A program made the position numbers and the translations under genes. From positions 48,649,847 to 48,713,846 of the forward strand of contig CP154954.1 in assembly GCA_039621445.1 (NCBI GenBank): 64,000 nucleotides of DNA, in the 5' to 3' direction. This stretch comes from Euglena gracilis (taxonomy: Eukaryota; Euglenida; Euglenophyceae; Euglenales). This document shows, in pieces, positions 1 to 12,572 of the stretch. Under the pieces are notes generated by a model, which was not told the DNA's origin, made no database searches, and was given only the letters and a program-made list of their open reading frames with translations. Numbering within the stretch: the first letter of the stretch is position 1; every line of letters starts with the position of its first letter.

Positions 1-736
1 ACGGCAAAGCTGCATCTATATTACGCCTTATAGAGAGCAAATAATAACAGCCGGACAAAATGTGCTGCCAGGTATTTAAGAAAGACATAACCAAGCATTT
101 TTCCCCCTGCTGCTCATCCCATAGTTCTATTTCCTGGTTCTGGGTGACTGGGTATGTCGGCTTCAGGACATAAATTGTTTTACGGTACAGTAACTAACCC
201 AAGAAATGGTCAGTCGTTTCAGGAGGCTCCCTCCTGAAATGACCTCCAGGTCGGAATTTTTTCATTTCCCCACCGAGTGCAAAGCAATGACCCCCGGTGT
301 GCCCTCGGTTTATGCCCTCGCTGTACAGCCAACCAGCTGGATCTCATCAATTCCCACGTTTCCGGAGTGGAGGGAGTGGGGCAGCAACCAGCCCAAGCCT
401 CGGCAACCCCTGAACCCTGCCTGACCTTTTGTTGCCCGGCGGTTGGTCGGACCGCGTCCGGCCGGCTGCTGACTGGCAGTTGTAGGGTGCGGGGGGCGCG
501 CGCCCCTCGGAAACCGATGCGCACGCTGACCTTTGGATAACCGCTCCGCGGCGTTCTTTCCCGTGTCCAGGTGTGTGTGTGGCGTTGCCTGACCTGGTGA
601 CTAACTCAGCAGAGACACACCAGGGGTGGATTCCGCCCCCTTCGTCACACGCCTTTTGCCCGCCAGATGCCAAAGCTGTCTTTGCCACCCTCAAACACAC
701 ATGCCTACACTGCCACACACTCACGCTCACCACACC

Positions 737-1125
<389 letters not shown>

Positions 1126-2207
1126 AGAGCGATCTGTCAGGGACAGGATTTCGGTTTTTTTTCCCTGCCCCTCAAGGACCGCCATTTTTTGACTGCTATT
1201 TGGCCAAAAGGCGGGCTGAGACCGCTATGAGGCTGGAATCGGTCCCGAAATTCAGAAGGAAAAATTTCCACTTTAGCCACTCAGGCCGAATGGCTGGACA
1301 TCAAAACTGGCCAATTCTTCAAAATTTTTCTGTCAGAGCATCTGAAAATTTGCCCATCTGACAGGAAATCCACAATATTTCGGTGAAGCACAAGAGAGAA
1401 AAACCAGTAAATAAATCCAATGTTTTTGGACCATCCCCCATCCTCCCAAAACATGAAAGGGAAAACCCCCTGGTAGGCGTCTGAAAAGTGATTGAGTTTC
1501 TTTGAAAGTTGAAAATGACCTCCCCTGGAGGTCGGCAAGCAAATGGTCCAGTGTTCTTCCTGGCCAAGAAAGCATTGCTGCTGGTGGCACCTAAACACCC
1601 TTGCAGAACAGCCGTGCAGACCCACTGTGATTGTGGCTGGAGTCTGCCTTTCGACTTGCATTATGTTTTGTGCAAGCCAGCAGGCTATAACAAGCACAAA
1701 CACATCAGACAACATGCATGATTCAACACAGAACTATTTTGCATACATTATTTGATACCTTCGTAACCTGTTGGCTGCACATATCCCATATTATACAAAC
1801 CAGTACAGAATCCAGATCTCTTGGATAAAGCCACACATGCAACCATTCAAGGAGCTTTGAGGCGACCACCTTCCTTCGGCTGTGGAGGCACGGTTGGGGG
1901 GGGGTACAGTTGGAAACATCCGTGTGCAATAGGAATGGTGCATGCACTCTTTCCCAGAACCTTTTCTCTAAGTACTGTGAAATATACAATAATGATGAAG
2001 CCCATTTTAGTTGCCTCCTGTTATCAGTCAAGTCCCGTAGCATTCTTAGCCCTTTTTTTAAGAATCGACCACCATGGGAGGAGAAACTGCATTCTTTGAC
2101 ATTTGGACTCTGGAAAGAGGATCTTTAGTGGGAGAGGGATGTCCTCCCTTCACATCAGAAGTTGCCGTGTGGTGCTGCAGAAAGCCTTTCTCAACCCCGT
2201 GTGAGAA

Positions 2208-2325
2208 GATTCTTTCGAGCCTCCTCAAACAACGTCGACAGCTCGACGGACATTCGAGCAGACTCTCAAGCTTCCTCGAGCAACCTAGAACGAACGTTCA
2301 AGGAGGCTCGCGAGCCTCCTCCTAC
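2208..2325. repeat. GAGCCTCCTC repeat family copy
   Basis: A cluster of short inverted units built from TTCGAG, GAGCCTCCTC and its complement, ending in GAGCCTCCTCCTAC. The same ending closes copies at 12573-12788 and about 16068-16131, so this is a dispersed family, not local low complexity. Confidence 0.6.
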
Positions 2326-2387
2326 ATATATTTTATTTTATTTTGGGACCCTACGAACAGTTGCGTGCGAAAAGGCAAAAGGAAGTT

Positions 2388-2388
<1 letters not shown>

Positions 2389-2431
<43 letters not shown>
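2389..2431. repeat. (CA)n microsatellite
   Basis: About 21 uninterrupted CA units. Confidence 0.95.
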
Positions 2432-2434
<3 letters not shown>

Positions 2435-2949
2435 ACGCAAGAATTTTGTTGATTGTGTTTGGCCCCTGCGAACAGTTAAGCACATGCATTGAGGTCGTGC
2501 TTTGCCCCTGTGGATTGTTTCTGCCTGATGCACACACAGGAGTGAGCTCGATTTTCGCAGTGCCATCCCTTGATAAGCGCACTCATGGGCGTTCGAGGTC
2601 GTCCGAAGAGGCCCAAGAGCCTCCTCCTGCCATGACCTGTTCCCACCTCTCCAGCCCCCTCCTCTGCTCAGCGTTCTCTGTTTCCACATGGCCTCTCTGG
2701 TGGCTGCTTTCACTCCTGCTCCCCACCAAGCAAGAGGTATTGGGCGCATCAGCACCAAAGACATTAACGAGTGGAAAAAGGAATGTGTGAGTTGGAATAT
2801 GGGTAGCTACGGTCAGCTGACAGCCGCAGTTGCAGCCATGGCACACATGTGCAATGCAATGGCCAAGAAAGCAATTCCGTCTGCCAAACACAAAATTTCT
2901 CTGATGTTCTTGATACCCATTCAATTGGCTGTGTTTTGGTCAGGGAAAG

Positions 2950-3297
2950 CAAGCACCTATAAAATGACTGGGCGTGGGTGGGAGTGACTGGAAATTGTGG
3001 CCACACCTGGCCATTGTTGATCACATTCGGCTTTTTTTGTCCTTTTTGTCTGTTTTTTTTGTCTGTCTTTTAGCCATTGTTGGCCATTGTGGATATCTGT
3101 GGATATTTTTGAGTATTTTTGGGCAGTTCGGCCACTTTTGGTCATTTTCGGCCATTTTGGCAACCTTTAGCCACTTTTGGCCATTTTTGGCTTTTTCTGG
3201 CACTGAGCGTGGCTGAGTGTGACAGAGCATGAGGCGTGACTGGGAATGGCTGGGCGTGACTGGGCGTGACTGGACGTGACTGGGCGTGAATGGGTTT
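2950..3297 (+). mobile_element. Decamer-array TIR element, left end or truncated copy
   Basis: It begins CAAGCACCTATA, the same terminus as the elements at 18397-19858 and 63875. The start is followed by GGCCA-rich sequence and then, near 3237-3297, by tandem 10-mers close to TGACTGGGCG. No matching CTATAGGTGCTTG right end was seen nearby, so this is probably a truncated or decayed copy. Confidence 0.55.
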
Positions 3298-3475
3298 GGG
3301 ATCCTGGCCCGTCAGCTGATTATCGCTGGCAAAACAAAGCGCATTTTATCTGCGGTGGTGTCCAGTGGCAGTTAGCTTTGGGGCCCCTGGTTCCGTCCCC
3401 CAAACCCAGCCAACGCTCAACGTCCCCTCTCAGCCATACCTCTTGGCCCCCAAGTCTCGCCTGCCACCGCTCCAG

Positions 3476-3570
3476 ACGGCGAGAAGGGACACGGGCGCCG
3501 ACCGCCAAAGGCGAAGAGTGCGAAGGCCACCGTGTGCCTGGACTACCTGAAGGGGAAGTGCACGCGAGAG
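3476..3570 (+). CDS. CCCH zinc-finger protein (muscleblind-like), exon a
   Basis: This exon encodes a basic stretch followed by VCLDYLKGKCTRE, the first half of a CCCH finger that closely resembles the Cys-x7-Cys-x4-Cys-x3-His finger of muscleblind-type RNA-binding proteins. The likely 3' splice site is the AG at 3474-3475. At the other end no GT donor fits. Reading stops making sense at GAG (3568-3570), and the next base opens an intron whose start is complementary to its end. Joined to the exon at 4513, the finger becomes Cys-x7-Cys-x4-Cys-x3-His exactly. Third-position GC is high. Muscleblind-type proteins bind pre-mRNA and regulate splicing; that this one does is inference. The upstream exon carrying the start codon was not found. 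Confidence 0.8.
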
Positions 3571-4512
3571 CGGCGCGCACTTGACTCACCCCCCCCCTAC
3601 CTCTCCGCCCTGGAGGGGTGAGTCCCAAAGATTACCGGCTTGTCAGTTCGAAAGATCTCCGGTTGATCACGGTGCAAATGCCAATTTGTATCCGAACCTG
3701 AACGCATTCTCTCTTGGCCGCTGATGGTTTTGACCTTTTGGTGCCTCCGGGCTCAAGGCTGCCTCGTCCACCCAAATGTGCGGGCAAGGAGCGTTTTAAG
3801 ACAATTCCGAAAGAATGTGTCGTTCTCAAATGCAACATGTGTTGTTGTTTTTCCCAACAAATATGGACCCTCTGCTGCATTCCAGGAATGCTGAACTTTA
3901 GCTAATTTATATTTACCATCGCCAATGTTTTTTTAATTTTGTTTCGCTTCAAAAGGTTTGGTGACAGCAGAGGTTGTTCTGTTTTTTAATATAAAAAAAT
4001 TGAGGGCTTTTGTGCCACAGTCCTGCAGATTGCCCTGTTGCTGATATTGGTAGACACCTGGAGTGTGTATTTTTAGTTAAAAAATACTGCATTCATTTTC
4101 CAAAAAAAAGCACCACAGACCTTCCGTCTTGTTTTTCTATTGTCGCCTACGCTTCGCCATTTTTTGAAGAGGATGGGGACAGTGGCATCTCCTTTTCTGG
4201 AGTTTGCCTGGACAGCGTCAATGTCACTGCTACGTGTCTCTACCTCCCCCCCCCTGGGGGAGCAACTGCCATGGCTGAGACCCTGCCAGCGTCCCACCCA
4301 AAAAAAATGATGACCATGAAAAATTCCTAATTTTGGCTCCGATTTTCCCCCAAAACCAAAAAAATGGTCAGTTTGTTGTCTTTGTTACCCCCGGGCCGGC
4401 CCTCCAGACAAAGGCACACCTTTCGACGACGCGGGGGGGGGGGGCAGGTGACCATGCACAGACCAGTCAAAACGGGGAACCACCCCCGCCGCCTTGAGTC
4501 AGGCGCGCCGGC
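3571..4512 (+). other. Nonconventional intron 1 (942 nt) with paired ends
   Basis: The intron starts CGG and ends GGC, not GT-AG. Bases +4 to +8 (CGCGC) pair with -10 to -6 (GCGCG). A further helix pairs +13 to +18 (GACTCA) with -18 to -13 (TGAGTC and neighbours). The +4/-6 register is the one that restores correct CCCH spacing. The interior holds poly-G/C runs and no coding signal. Confidence 0.75.
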
Positions 4513-4644
4513 CAGTGCCGCTACCCCCACCCCGACCTGACCCTGTTCCAGCGCCTGAGCGACACCGCCGGCGAGCAGGTGTGCGAGGTGTGGGCCGCCA
4601 CCGGCCTGTGCAAGTTCGGGGCGAAGTGCAACCGCCTGCACCCC
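4513..4644 (+). CDS. CCCH zinc-finger protein, exon b
   Basis: The exon opens with Gln then CRYPHPD, completing finger 1. It continues through a short linker to finger 2: Cys at VCEVW, Cys at GLCKF, Cys at AKCNR and His at RLHP. This gives Cys-x8-Cys-x5-Cys-x3-His, the canonical spacing. All metal ligands are present. The reading frame is set by both fingers. Without splicing it would hit a stop 21 nt downstream (TAG at 4660). GC at third positions is very high, as in the flanking exons. Confidence 0.85.
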
Positions 4645-5309
4645 GCCCAGTGGGGGCCATAGCCAGGTTCCATGCAAGAGGGTGCGTAGGGGGGTTGAGG
4701 AGGGGTGTCCCCCCTCCAACCCCCCCCCTGGACCAGAGGGGGGTCCAGACCATACCATTGCTTACAGTGCGTCCGACCCCCCCAGGGGGGTTGACTGACT
4801 GGTTTTTTCGGAGTGACTGACTGGTTTTTGGCTCCAGACCACCCCCCGTGGGTGGGGACGGCCAGGAATGGCTGAAAGGAGTGCCCACCCGGTGGCGAAG
4901 GCGCCGGAATTTTTGGGGGGGATTTTGGGCCAGAATCCATTGGTTTTAGGGCATTTTGAGGGATGCTATGGATAAGACAGGCTTCGTATTTTCGCAATAA
5001 TCCGAAAAGGAACCCCCCCCCAAATTGTGTGAAGTCCCCAGGAATGGAGGAATGGTATTTTTTGTTTATTTTTTTCAATTTATTTCATGTGTCGAAATTT
5101 TTCCAGAATTTTTATTAGCATTCAAAAATCGCATTTTTTGTGCTCTTTTTGCACGGGCAAGAAGTTTTTCAGCCAGACTTTTCAGCAGAAGTCAAAAACG
5201 CCCCCCCCCCCCAATGGGCATTTCAGCAACCAACCCAAAAAAGGCAGGCTCAGGGGCGTACACTGGGGACAGTGGTCCGTGCCGTGCCCCGAGCACCCCC
5301 ACTGGCCCC
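4645..5309 (+). other. Nonconventional intron 2 (665 nt) with paired ends
   Basis: This is the cleanest example in the window. Bases +4 to +12 (CAGTGGGGG, 4648-4656) are perfectly complementary to -14 to -6 (CCCCCACTG, 5296-5304), so CAG sits at +4 and CTG at -8. Borders are GC and CC, not GT-AG. Splicing here keeps frame (phase 0). The intron also carries a GACTGACTGG family repeat (about 4745-4910). Confidence 0.82.
4745..4910. repeat. GACTGACTGG family repeat
   Basis: Contains two GACTGACTGG motifs, a CCAGACCACC segment and the GGCGAAGGCGCC palindrome, in the order seen in longer copies at 9404-9715 and 16523-16866. Confidence 0.7.
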
Positions 5310-5453
5310 GTCTTTGAGCCGACCCCCAGCGACCCGGTCGGCGCCGCCCAGCCCGCCCCCGCCCTTGCCTCGCCGGCCGACCCCACGCCGCCGGCCGACC
5401 CCCAGGTGGAGTTCGAGACCTTCGCGCAGTCCCTGCTGAAGTCGGTGGACGAG
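5310..5453 (+). CDS. CCCH zinc-finger protein, exon c
   Basis: Forty-eight codons in phase with the preceding exon. They encode a Pro/Ala-rich linker (VFEPTPSDPVG onward) followed by an amphipathic stretch, VEFETFAQSLLKSVDE. The start follows from the paired intron end; the finish at GAG 5451-5453 is set by the next paired intron. Long Pro/Ala linkers next to CCCH fingers are common in RNA-binding proteins. No second domain is recognisable. Confidence 0.78.
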
Positions 5454-7277
5454 GCCGGGTGGCGGCCAGCGCTGCCCCGGCCCCGGCCTCCCCGCAGAGG
5501 CTGGCGGTGGGGTGGGGGGTGGCGTCCGACCCCCGAGGGAGAGGCGCTCAATGGCCCCCGGGGCGGAAGAGAGCGTTGCCCCCCAGAGGGGGGGGGGTTG
5601 ACCCCCGGGTTTGCTCCTCCCCCGGCCAGGGAGACCCCCCAAGTGGGAAACCGGGGTGAGGGCCACTCACCGAGCGGCACAGCGGAGGGGAACCGAAGTC
5701 GATGCCGCCAACCCAAGGCGCTTTCGCTCAGTGGAGTGTCCCAAAGGTGGTCAGGGCAGGGGATAAAATGTGGTTTGCATTTTTGTGCATTTTTTTTGCA
5801 CTTTTTTCAAATTTTCCAAAACGCGCATTTTTTTTTCGCATTTTCGATTTTTCCAACACATTTTTGCTTTTTGGCACATTTTTTTTTGTGATGGACCCAA
5901 TTTTAAGCATTTTTGATCATTTTTGCAATTTTCTGAAATTTTCAAATTTTTTAACATTTTCCTCAGAATTCTATGTGATTTTTTATAATAAAAATTGGTG
6001 CCTTTTTTGCATGTTTTGGGGGGTAATTTTTGCATTTTCGTGATTTTTGTGCTGTTTCTCTCTGATTTTGCACATTTTTGGCATTTTCCCCAAAATGCGC
6101 ATTTTTTGCAAGGCCGGGCTGGCGCTCCCCCCCCCCTGTTCAGGGTTAAAGGGGTTCCTCAGGTGTGCAAGAGGTTTTCTGAAGCTGGAGGGGATCTGAC
6201 CCCCGGACGGGAGGGTTCCACACCAACCATTTAAGGTAAGCGTATGTCCCTACACCGCTGGAATTACACCAGAGTTGTTCACCTGGCCAGGCGGAGCTAC
6301 AAAAGAGCACTGTAATTGGTACCTGGCGACTCACCACACAGCAAACTGGGCCTGAAGCGAAGCTAGCGCCGGCCATAAACAGACAAGAAGCTGTTGCGCA
6401 ACTAGGGGAGGGGGTCCACACACAGACAAAATGGGCCAGAGGCGAAAAACAGCGCCAGGCCAGAGGAATGGATATCAGCACCAAACAAACAGCCACAGTG
6501 CACACAGTGGAGGGAGGTCCAGCCACCCAGCACCTTTTTTCCACCCACCAGCTCCAGTACCCCTCAGGGGGCCGCTGAAATGAAGTCTTGACCAGCCCAG
6601 CAGAGCAGGGCAGAATTTGGTGCAAAGCGCCGAAGATTTGTTGAACCTGCGTTCCAGCCAGGTCCTACCTGGCAGCCAGCTGGACCTCCCTCCCCTTGGA
6701 CCCTCCCCCCCCCCCAGGGGGAGGGTCCTACCTTGTTTACCCAGCTGGCCGTCTGGACCCCATCCCCCCCCCCTCACACCTCCAAGTCTCGGTTTACCAT
6801 TGGTGGGCCGAAGGTTGCTGCCCTCCCGTAGTGGTCGGAATGGGGTGGGGCAGCGCTGGCACCAGTCGGATGGTGAGAGGCTGCCCGTGGGCAAGGACCT
6901 CAGCGAGAAGCCACTGGGGCCCCCATCCGTGCAGTCGCTCTGTGGAGCCGAGGGCAATGTGTCATTTTCCGCTTTTGAGAATGCAACCCCGGAACCCCAT
7001 TGTCCACCCACAAGAAATTCCAAACCAAACCCAGCAAAAGAATCTCACGAACACCGCATTAACAACAGTTTGCAAAAGCTGCCGGCCAGTCCGGTGGGGC
7101 TGGAGGTAATTCGGGGAGGGGGGGGCAATTTATCAATTTATCGCCCGCAGGTGCTTTCTTTTGCTCTTGCCCGTATTTATTTCCTCCCATGCCACACCCC
7201 CGCCGTGCGAGTGGAACAGGTCGGGGGGGGGGGCTCCCAGCGGTTGCGTCGCCCCGACCTTCCTGGCCACCCGGGCC
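5454..7277 (+). other. Nonconventional intron 3 (1824 nt) with paired ends
   Basis: Bases +4 to +10 (GGGTGGC, 5457-5463) pair with -12 to -6 (GCCACCC, 7266-7272). Longer complementarity exists, but only this register keeps both exons in frame. The intron holds T-rich sequence (5760-6110) and an open stretch at about 6800-7080 that could hide a further exon, though I see no splice evidence for one. Confidence 0.68.
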
Positions 7278-7343
7278 TTTCCCGCCGTGCTGCGGTTCGA
7301 TACCATCTTCCTCGACATCCTGAACGACCTCCACCTGGTGGCG
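7278..7343 (+). CDS. CCCH zinc-finger protein, exon d
   Basis: The exon encodes FPAVLRFDTIFLDILNDLHL, a hydrophobic, probably helical continuation of exon c, in frame and with high third-position GC. The same frame meets TGA at 7347-7349 unless an intron starts first. The sequence after 7343 (TGACCC, then GCCAG) is complementary to 10475-10480 and CTGGC just before it, suggesting another paired-end intron of about 3.1 kb. The exact exon end is uncertain by a few bases, and TGA 7347 could instead be the true stop. Confidence 0.65.
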
Positions 7344-10300
7344 TGCTGACCCCCGCCAGGCAACCTGCGTCCAGGGGTTGCTGACGGCAGCCGCACAACG
7401 AAAAGAAAGGTTTGGCCCTTCTTTTTGAACTGCATGCGCCCCAACACTACATAGATGCCCCCCCCTTGTTCTTGGTTGAGCTTGTCCATGACACCACAGG
7501 GGGGGGGGTACCAGCTCAGACATTAGATACGTAAATGTGCAAGGGTGCAACATTTGCTTGACGAGGTTGGAAAAAGGTATTTTATTTTTTCAACCGGATT
7601 GTGTGAGCCACGCTTCTCCATTTCCTTTTTTATCATTTTTGCATCTGTGTTTCAGGATTTGCCCTTGTTTACAAGAACAATAGCTCTTCACTTTGGGTCT
7701 GTGCCATTTAACTGAGCTTAAAATTTCTGCCATCATTCATTCAGATGCTCGTTCAGCTGACAGGGTTTGTTTGACAGCATCAAAATCTGACCCAGGTGAA
7801 CCCAGGGAACGCATGGGCATTTAAAGCATCTGACAGGAAAAAGCCGTAAAAAATAAGGCAACAAAGAGAAAAAAAAACACAACAGCAAAATGCAAAGAAA
7901 AGGGTGGAAACCCGCGGAAATAAAGAAATACCGAAATGCCCCCCGACAGCATGATTTTTGATAAAGTTCGGGAAATATGTTATTTGGGACACCAAGAATT
8001 AACAAAAAAATTTCTAGGTTTGGCAGCCACAAAATTCTCCAACTTTTATTCCCGGGCAGCAGTGCACCGCCGGATGCGCAAGGTCTTCTGCTTAGGGTCT
8101 GTTGGAATTTTCATTGAAACGTTCCAGAAATTCTGTGCAGAAGTCGGTTTTGGATTCTGTTCGCATGCTCCCTCCCCCCCCCTCCTTCTCCAATGCCCTG
8201 GCCAACGTATGTGGCAGTGTTGCTGCCCACTTCCCCCCTGCCTCTCCCTGCTCTCCCTCGCTGTGAGGACGAGCAAGCTTTTAAAAAAAGAAACGGTGTA
8301 CCGCCTATGATTCACTTGGGACATGCTTTACTGCCAAACTTTTTTACCATCAGCCCTATGTGTTATGAAAACATGCAGAGGCTTATTATTCACTCAACGC
8401 GACGTTGGCAGTCACAAAACAACCCCAAAAAAATGGTGTTTGGAGTTGTCCCCTGGCTTGTTCTGATTACGTCTTCAGGGAACTGTCATCCTGTCCATAT
8501 TTTTGTATATTTTCGCGTTTTTCAATTCTTTTTTATGAGGTGTGGTGTCGTGAAAATTGCATCACTTATTCATCAACCTCGCCGGCCCCAATACACCCGC
8601 CCACACCCTTCAAACACCCACCCCCCCCCTGGGGGTGGGGTCACGCAGGCGTCATGTGAATCTATAATGACCCCCAAATGGCGTTTCAGGTCTTCCGAAA
8701 CATCATTGACCCCCTGTCCTTTGATTTGGGGGGGAGTTCATTGAACAAGGGCTATGGGTCTGGTTTTTTCCCAGGTGAAGGCCGGGGCCAGAAAATTTTT
8801 TCAGCGGTTCTGGGCCGATTTTGGCTGGATTTTGGGTGGTTGACCACCAAGGGGGGGGGGGGTGAGTGGGTTTTCGAAAAGTGGCTGGGTGGGTTTGGGG
8901 CTGGGAAAAAATGACCTCCAAGGGGTCCCTAAGTGAATCGATGTTTGGGGTTTTTTCTTTTAACTCATGTCATCAGGTTTGTCTGCATCTGCGAGTTAGT
9001 CCGGAGACATTCGTTTGTCAGGTGGGGAGGAGGAAGTGGCTTGCCCGGCTTGATGGCTCCTCACTGAGTGTGGTTCAGGCTTGGCAACGTGTCCCTCCCG
9101 CAGCCCTCCCTTCCCGCCAAACCAATCAAAATTTTCTGTGCCCCGCAGTCCGGCTGGGCCCTGCAACCCTCGCTTGTGCTGCCCTGTGGTGGTTGCCAGG
9201 CACGGGGAGGGGCTACGTTTTCCACAGCGCATATGGGCATCGCACACACGTTAGAGTGTCCCAGACCAGGTTTATTTTTAACAACGCGAGGAGGGGGCGC
9301 CTTGTGCGATGGGATGGTTGACGTATGGCACCCCTTCCCTGGGGGTGGGTTGGTTTTGGGCCGACCCAACCATTTTCACTTTAAAAATGGCCAATCTCGA
9401 GCCCAGTCAATCACGTAGTCACTGACCGACCCCCCCCCCCCGGCCCCGTGGGGGCTGACTGGTTTTTTCAGAGTGACTGACTGGTTTTTGGCCCGGACCC
9501 CCTCCCCGGGCCGGGGGGGAGTCGGCAAAAAAACCACTAAAGTGACCCGGCGCCGAAGGCGCCGGAAAATTTTTTTGGCTTTTTTTCATGTTTTTTGCTC
9601 AAATTTCTTTTGGATTCCAGAGTGGCCGACCCCCTGGGGGGGGGGGCAGTGACTGACTGGTTTCCCGAAACAGTGACTGACTGGAGTCCCCCCCCCGGAG
9701 GTCGGTAAAAAATTGTGTGCTCGAGCCCACCGCACCTTCGCCATTGGGGTAGCACGAGCCACCCCAAAACCCGACCACCCCGGAGGGGCCCACCCCCCTA
9801 CCTCCCTATTGCGCTCTCCCAAGGAGTGGACCTTTAAAAGAAGCCTGTACCTGGGCCATGATTGAAGATAAGGAAAAAGGCCAACCTTATGCAGGGGCCA
9901 AATTTGCATGTTAAAAATGTGCGAACGGCCTAAGGCCAACTTTAGGGGGCCAAGTTTGCATGTCAGGAGGAGGGGTGCCAAGCACCCTGGGGGGTACCAC
10001 TCCCAGGTCAGTCTTAACCCCTTGGAAGGTTGGCGGGTGGACTGCCCCTAGTCGGGGGGGGTGGGGCACCCCATCTGAATACTGTGACTTTTTACATTGA
10101 ACCCTGCCACCCCGCAGCCCTCTGGCTCTCTCGCAGTCATCCGCTTGGTTCCCACGGTCCCGCGTGTTCTGTCTGGTGGCCCCCCATAATATGATTTGAA
10201 TCCATTGGTGGGGGTCGGCAGTCCGACCCTCTGACCCCACGTCGAATGACCCGGACTTGTTTCGTGGCCTCCTCTCTTTGAAGAAATCTCCCTTTTCCTT

Positions 10301-10453
10301 GCGCCCAGGAATTTTTTTATTATTATTTTAATCAATTTTTGATTTTTTTGATTTTTTTTGATTTTTTTGATTTTGGCCGCACGCAACCCCTCACCCCCCC
10401 CCCTGGCCCGTCGAAAGGACGTCCGGCCGGTGACTCCTCAGGGCACCGGGCCA
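7344..10453 (+). other. Repeat-rich intron or intergenic stretch
   Basis: No exon is supported here. It contains T-rich unique sequence (7560-8200), G-rich runs (8620-8900), the GACTGACTGG element (9404-9715) and further poly-C blocks. Confidence 0.5.
9404..9715. mobile_element. GACTGACTGG family element (about 310 bp)
   Basis: Outer ends read toward each other as GACCGACC and GGTCGGTAA. Inside are paired GACTGACTGG motifs near both ends and a central GGCGCCGAAGGCGCCGG palindrome. The same architecture occurs at 16523-16866, so this is a short non-coding repeat with partly inverted ends, comparable to a miniature inverted-repeat transposable element (MITE). Confidence 0.65.
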
Positions 10454-10550
10454 TGGACTTCGACTTCGCTGGCCGGGTCAGCCCCTCAGCGCCCTCCGCC
10501 TGGCGCATCCCTGCGGAGGCGCAGCAGAGGTCGTGGCAGAGAGGGGGTGG
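10454..10550 (+). CDS. Candidate exon e of the zinc-finger gene
   Basis: A GC-rich stretch whose best frame reads DFDFAGRV, then SAWRIPAEAQQRSW, with third-position GC near 85 percent, unlike the T-rich flank. Two paired-end registers could join it to exon d. One uses TGACCC/GGGTCA and starts at 10486; a weaker one starts at 10454. Both keep frame. The 3' boundary was not identified. It could belong to another gene. Confidence 0.38.
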
Positions 10551-12572
10551 TGCTGGCTTGCCCCTGCAGTCCATTTGGTGGACACAGTGGCTGTACCAAA
10601 CCCCAACCCAGGAAATTCTCCTCTGGTTTTGTGCTCGCCAACGTGGCCTTTGGGATACCCCCCCAGGAAGGAGGCGGGACCCTGTCAGGGTCCCGCCCGG
10701 GAAACTGTCAGGGTCCCCGGTTACAGGGTAAGAAATTTTCAGGGTCCCTGGTACCGCCGGCCAACCTGTCAGGTGACAGTTTCCCGGGGGGAGGTATGGC
10801 CTCCCCCTGCCAACCTTGATTTTGGCTTTTTTTTTGACAAAAAAACAACAAAAAAATGGCCGAAGGTTGCCTGAAAATTTTGGTGCCTTTTTGTTTGGAT
10901 TTTTTTTATGTTATTGGTGTTTTATTTTGTTATATTTATATTTATACATTGTTATATATATTTATTTTATTTTGTTGTATTTATTGTCATTTATGTTACT
11001 ATTATTTTTTTCAATTTTTATTGCTGAAAAATACCACTTTTTGGGCGGTGGGTCTGGTTAATTTCCATCTGCCCAGGGAGTCAACTTGAAGGATACATGA
11101 TCTTGCCCAACCCCAGGGCAGGGGGTACCTGGGAAGGACCCCAAAGTTCAATATTCTGCTAACTGCATTTTGCCCGAAAATTTCCAGCAATTTTGAAGAA
11201 AAAGAAAATTGCCCAAAATTGCCCAGAATCCAGCTAGAAATTACCAGTGCAAAGCACCAGAAATTTTTGAGAATATGCCTAGAATGATGGGAAGATGGTT
11301 TTTTTTTGAGGCGGCTTGGACAAATTCAGAAATTTGTCTCAAAAATCTGCAATGTTTTTTTTTGGAAACACTATGATGGGAAATGGGGGTTTTGAGTTTT
11401 TCCTGATGGGTTCCCCCTCAGTGGTCCATCGCCGACCTAGGGGTAGCCCCCAGATTTTAAAAAAAGCCTGATATGATCACATAGGGCATTTGAGCGTGCT
11501 TTGCATCTCTGCTGAGTCTTTTGGACACCATCCCTCCTTCAGAGGACAGAATTGGGAGGTTTCCCATAGTGTCGAGGTTTTGAATCGGGTGTGTGAAGGT
11601 TGATGGCTGGACATTTGGGGGAGAAGGCAAACCCGCCATTCACAACAATGATTGTCTCGAAAAAACGATTTGACAGGCTCGGTCTTATTGTTGTTTTTGG
11701 CAACGCATTTCTGGACCCAAAATCACACATGGACTCAACGGTCATCGGGATAAACATCGAATTTGGAACTGTGACAAATTCCGGATTCCAGCCAAACGGC
11801 ACTGTGGGCATGAGCACGGCCCCTCCGCTGTTCTAGGGCCCCGAGCTCTATGAGCCCCACTGATGCGCCGCCTGCCACACACCCCCCCCCCCGCCGCCAC
11901 CGCCCGGTGCCCGTCTACCTAGCTTCCCCTGCCGAGGGTGACCTGAGGCCACAGCTGCACCACTGCACTCGCACAGGCAACACATACGCTCTTGCCGCGG
12001 ACGGGCGGGACTGGGGGCAGCCCAACTGACCCCGGTCAGCCGCCGCCTGCTCCCATTCAGACTGTCACTGTGGCTTCTGGTTTTGGTGGTTCATTATCCC
12101 CCCAAAATGGCGTCCACGTGGTTTTGTTAACAGTCTGCTGTGGCGCAATCGCTTGCCACTGGGGGTGGTCCTCGCAGGAGGAGGAGGCAGCTGCCAGTCC
12201 TCCTTTCCACCTGCCGCCCTGCTGGCGCCATCCTTGTGGGCGTCGTCTCCAAGCACCTTTTCACCCCGAGTTCTTTTCCATTCGGCATGGCTATATTTTA
12301 TCAAACTCCACCAAAAGGCGTGCATCGATCTCAAAATTTTCTTTTCCAGTGTGAAACAAAGTTTGATCAATCAATTGATCAACTCAGGCAAGCAGGAACG
12401 CAAAAAGGGTTGTGAGTGGTTCACAATTTTCTGGACTTTTTTAAAAAAGGAAAGTTGCGCCGACGGGGTGCTGGGTGCCTTGGGCCCAGGGGTTGTTAAA
12501 AAGAGCTAGTATGGTGTCAGCGAAGACCTACCCCACAGGGGGAGGGGGCACCAACCAGCCAGCCGGGGGGGG

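Noticed and set aside
6617-7384. 255-codon plus-strand frame
   Set aside because: It overlaps exon d in the wrong frame and crosses the paired intron end; part of it (6800-7080) looks mildly coding, but no splice site supports it.
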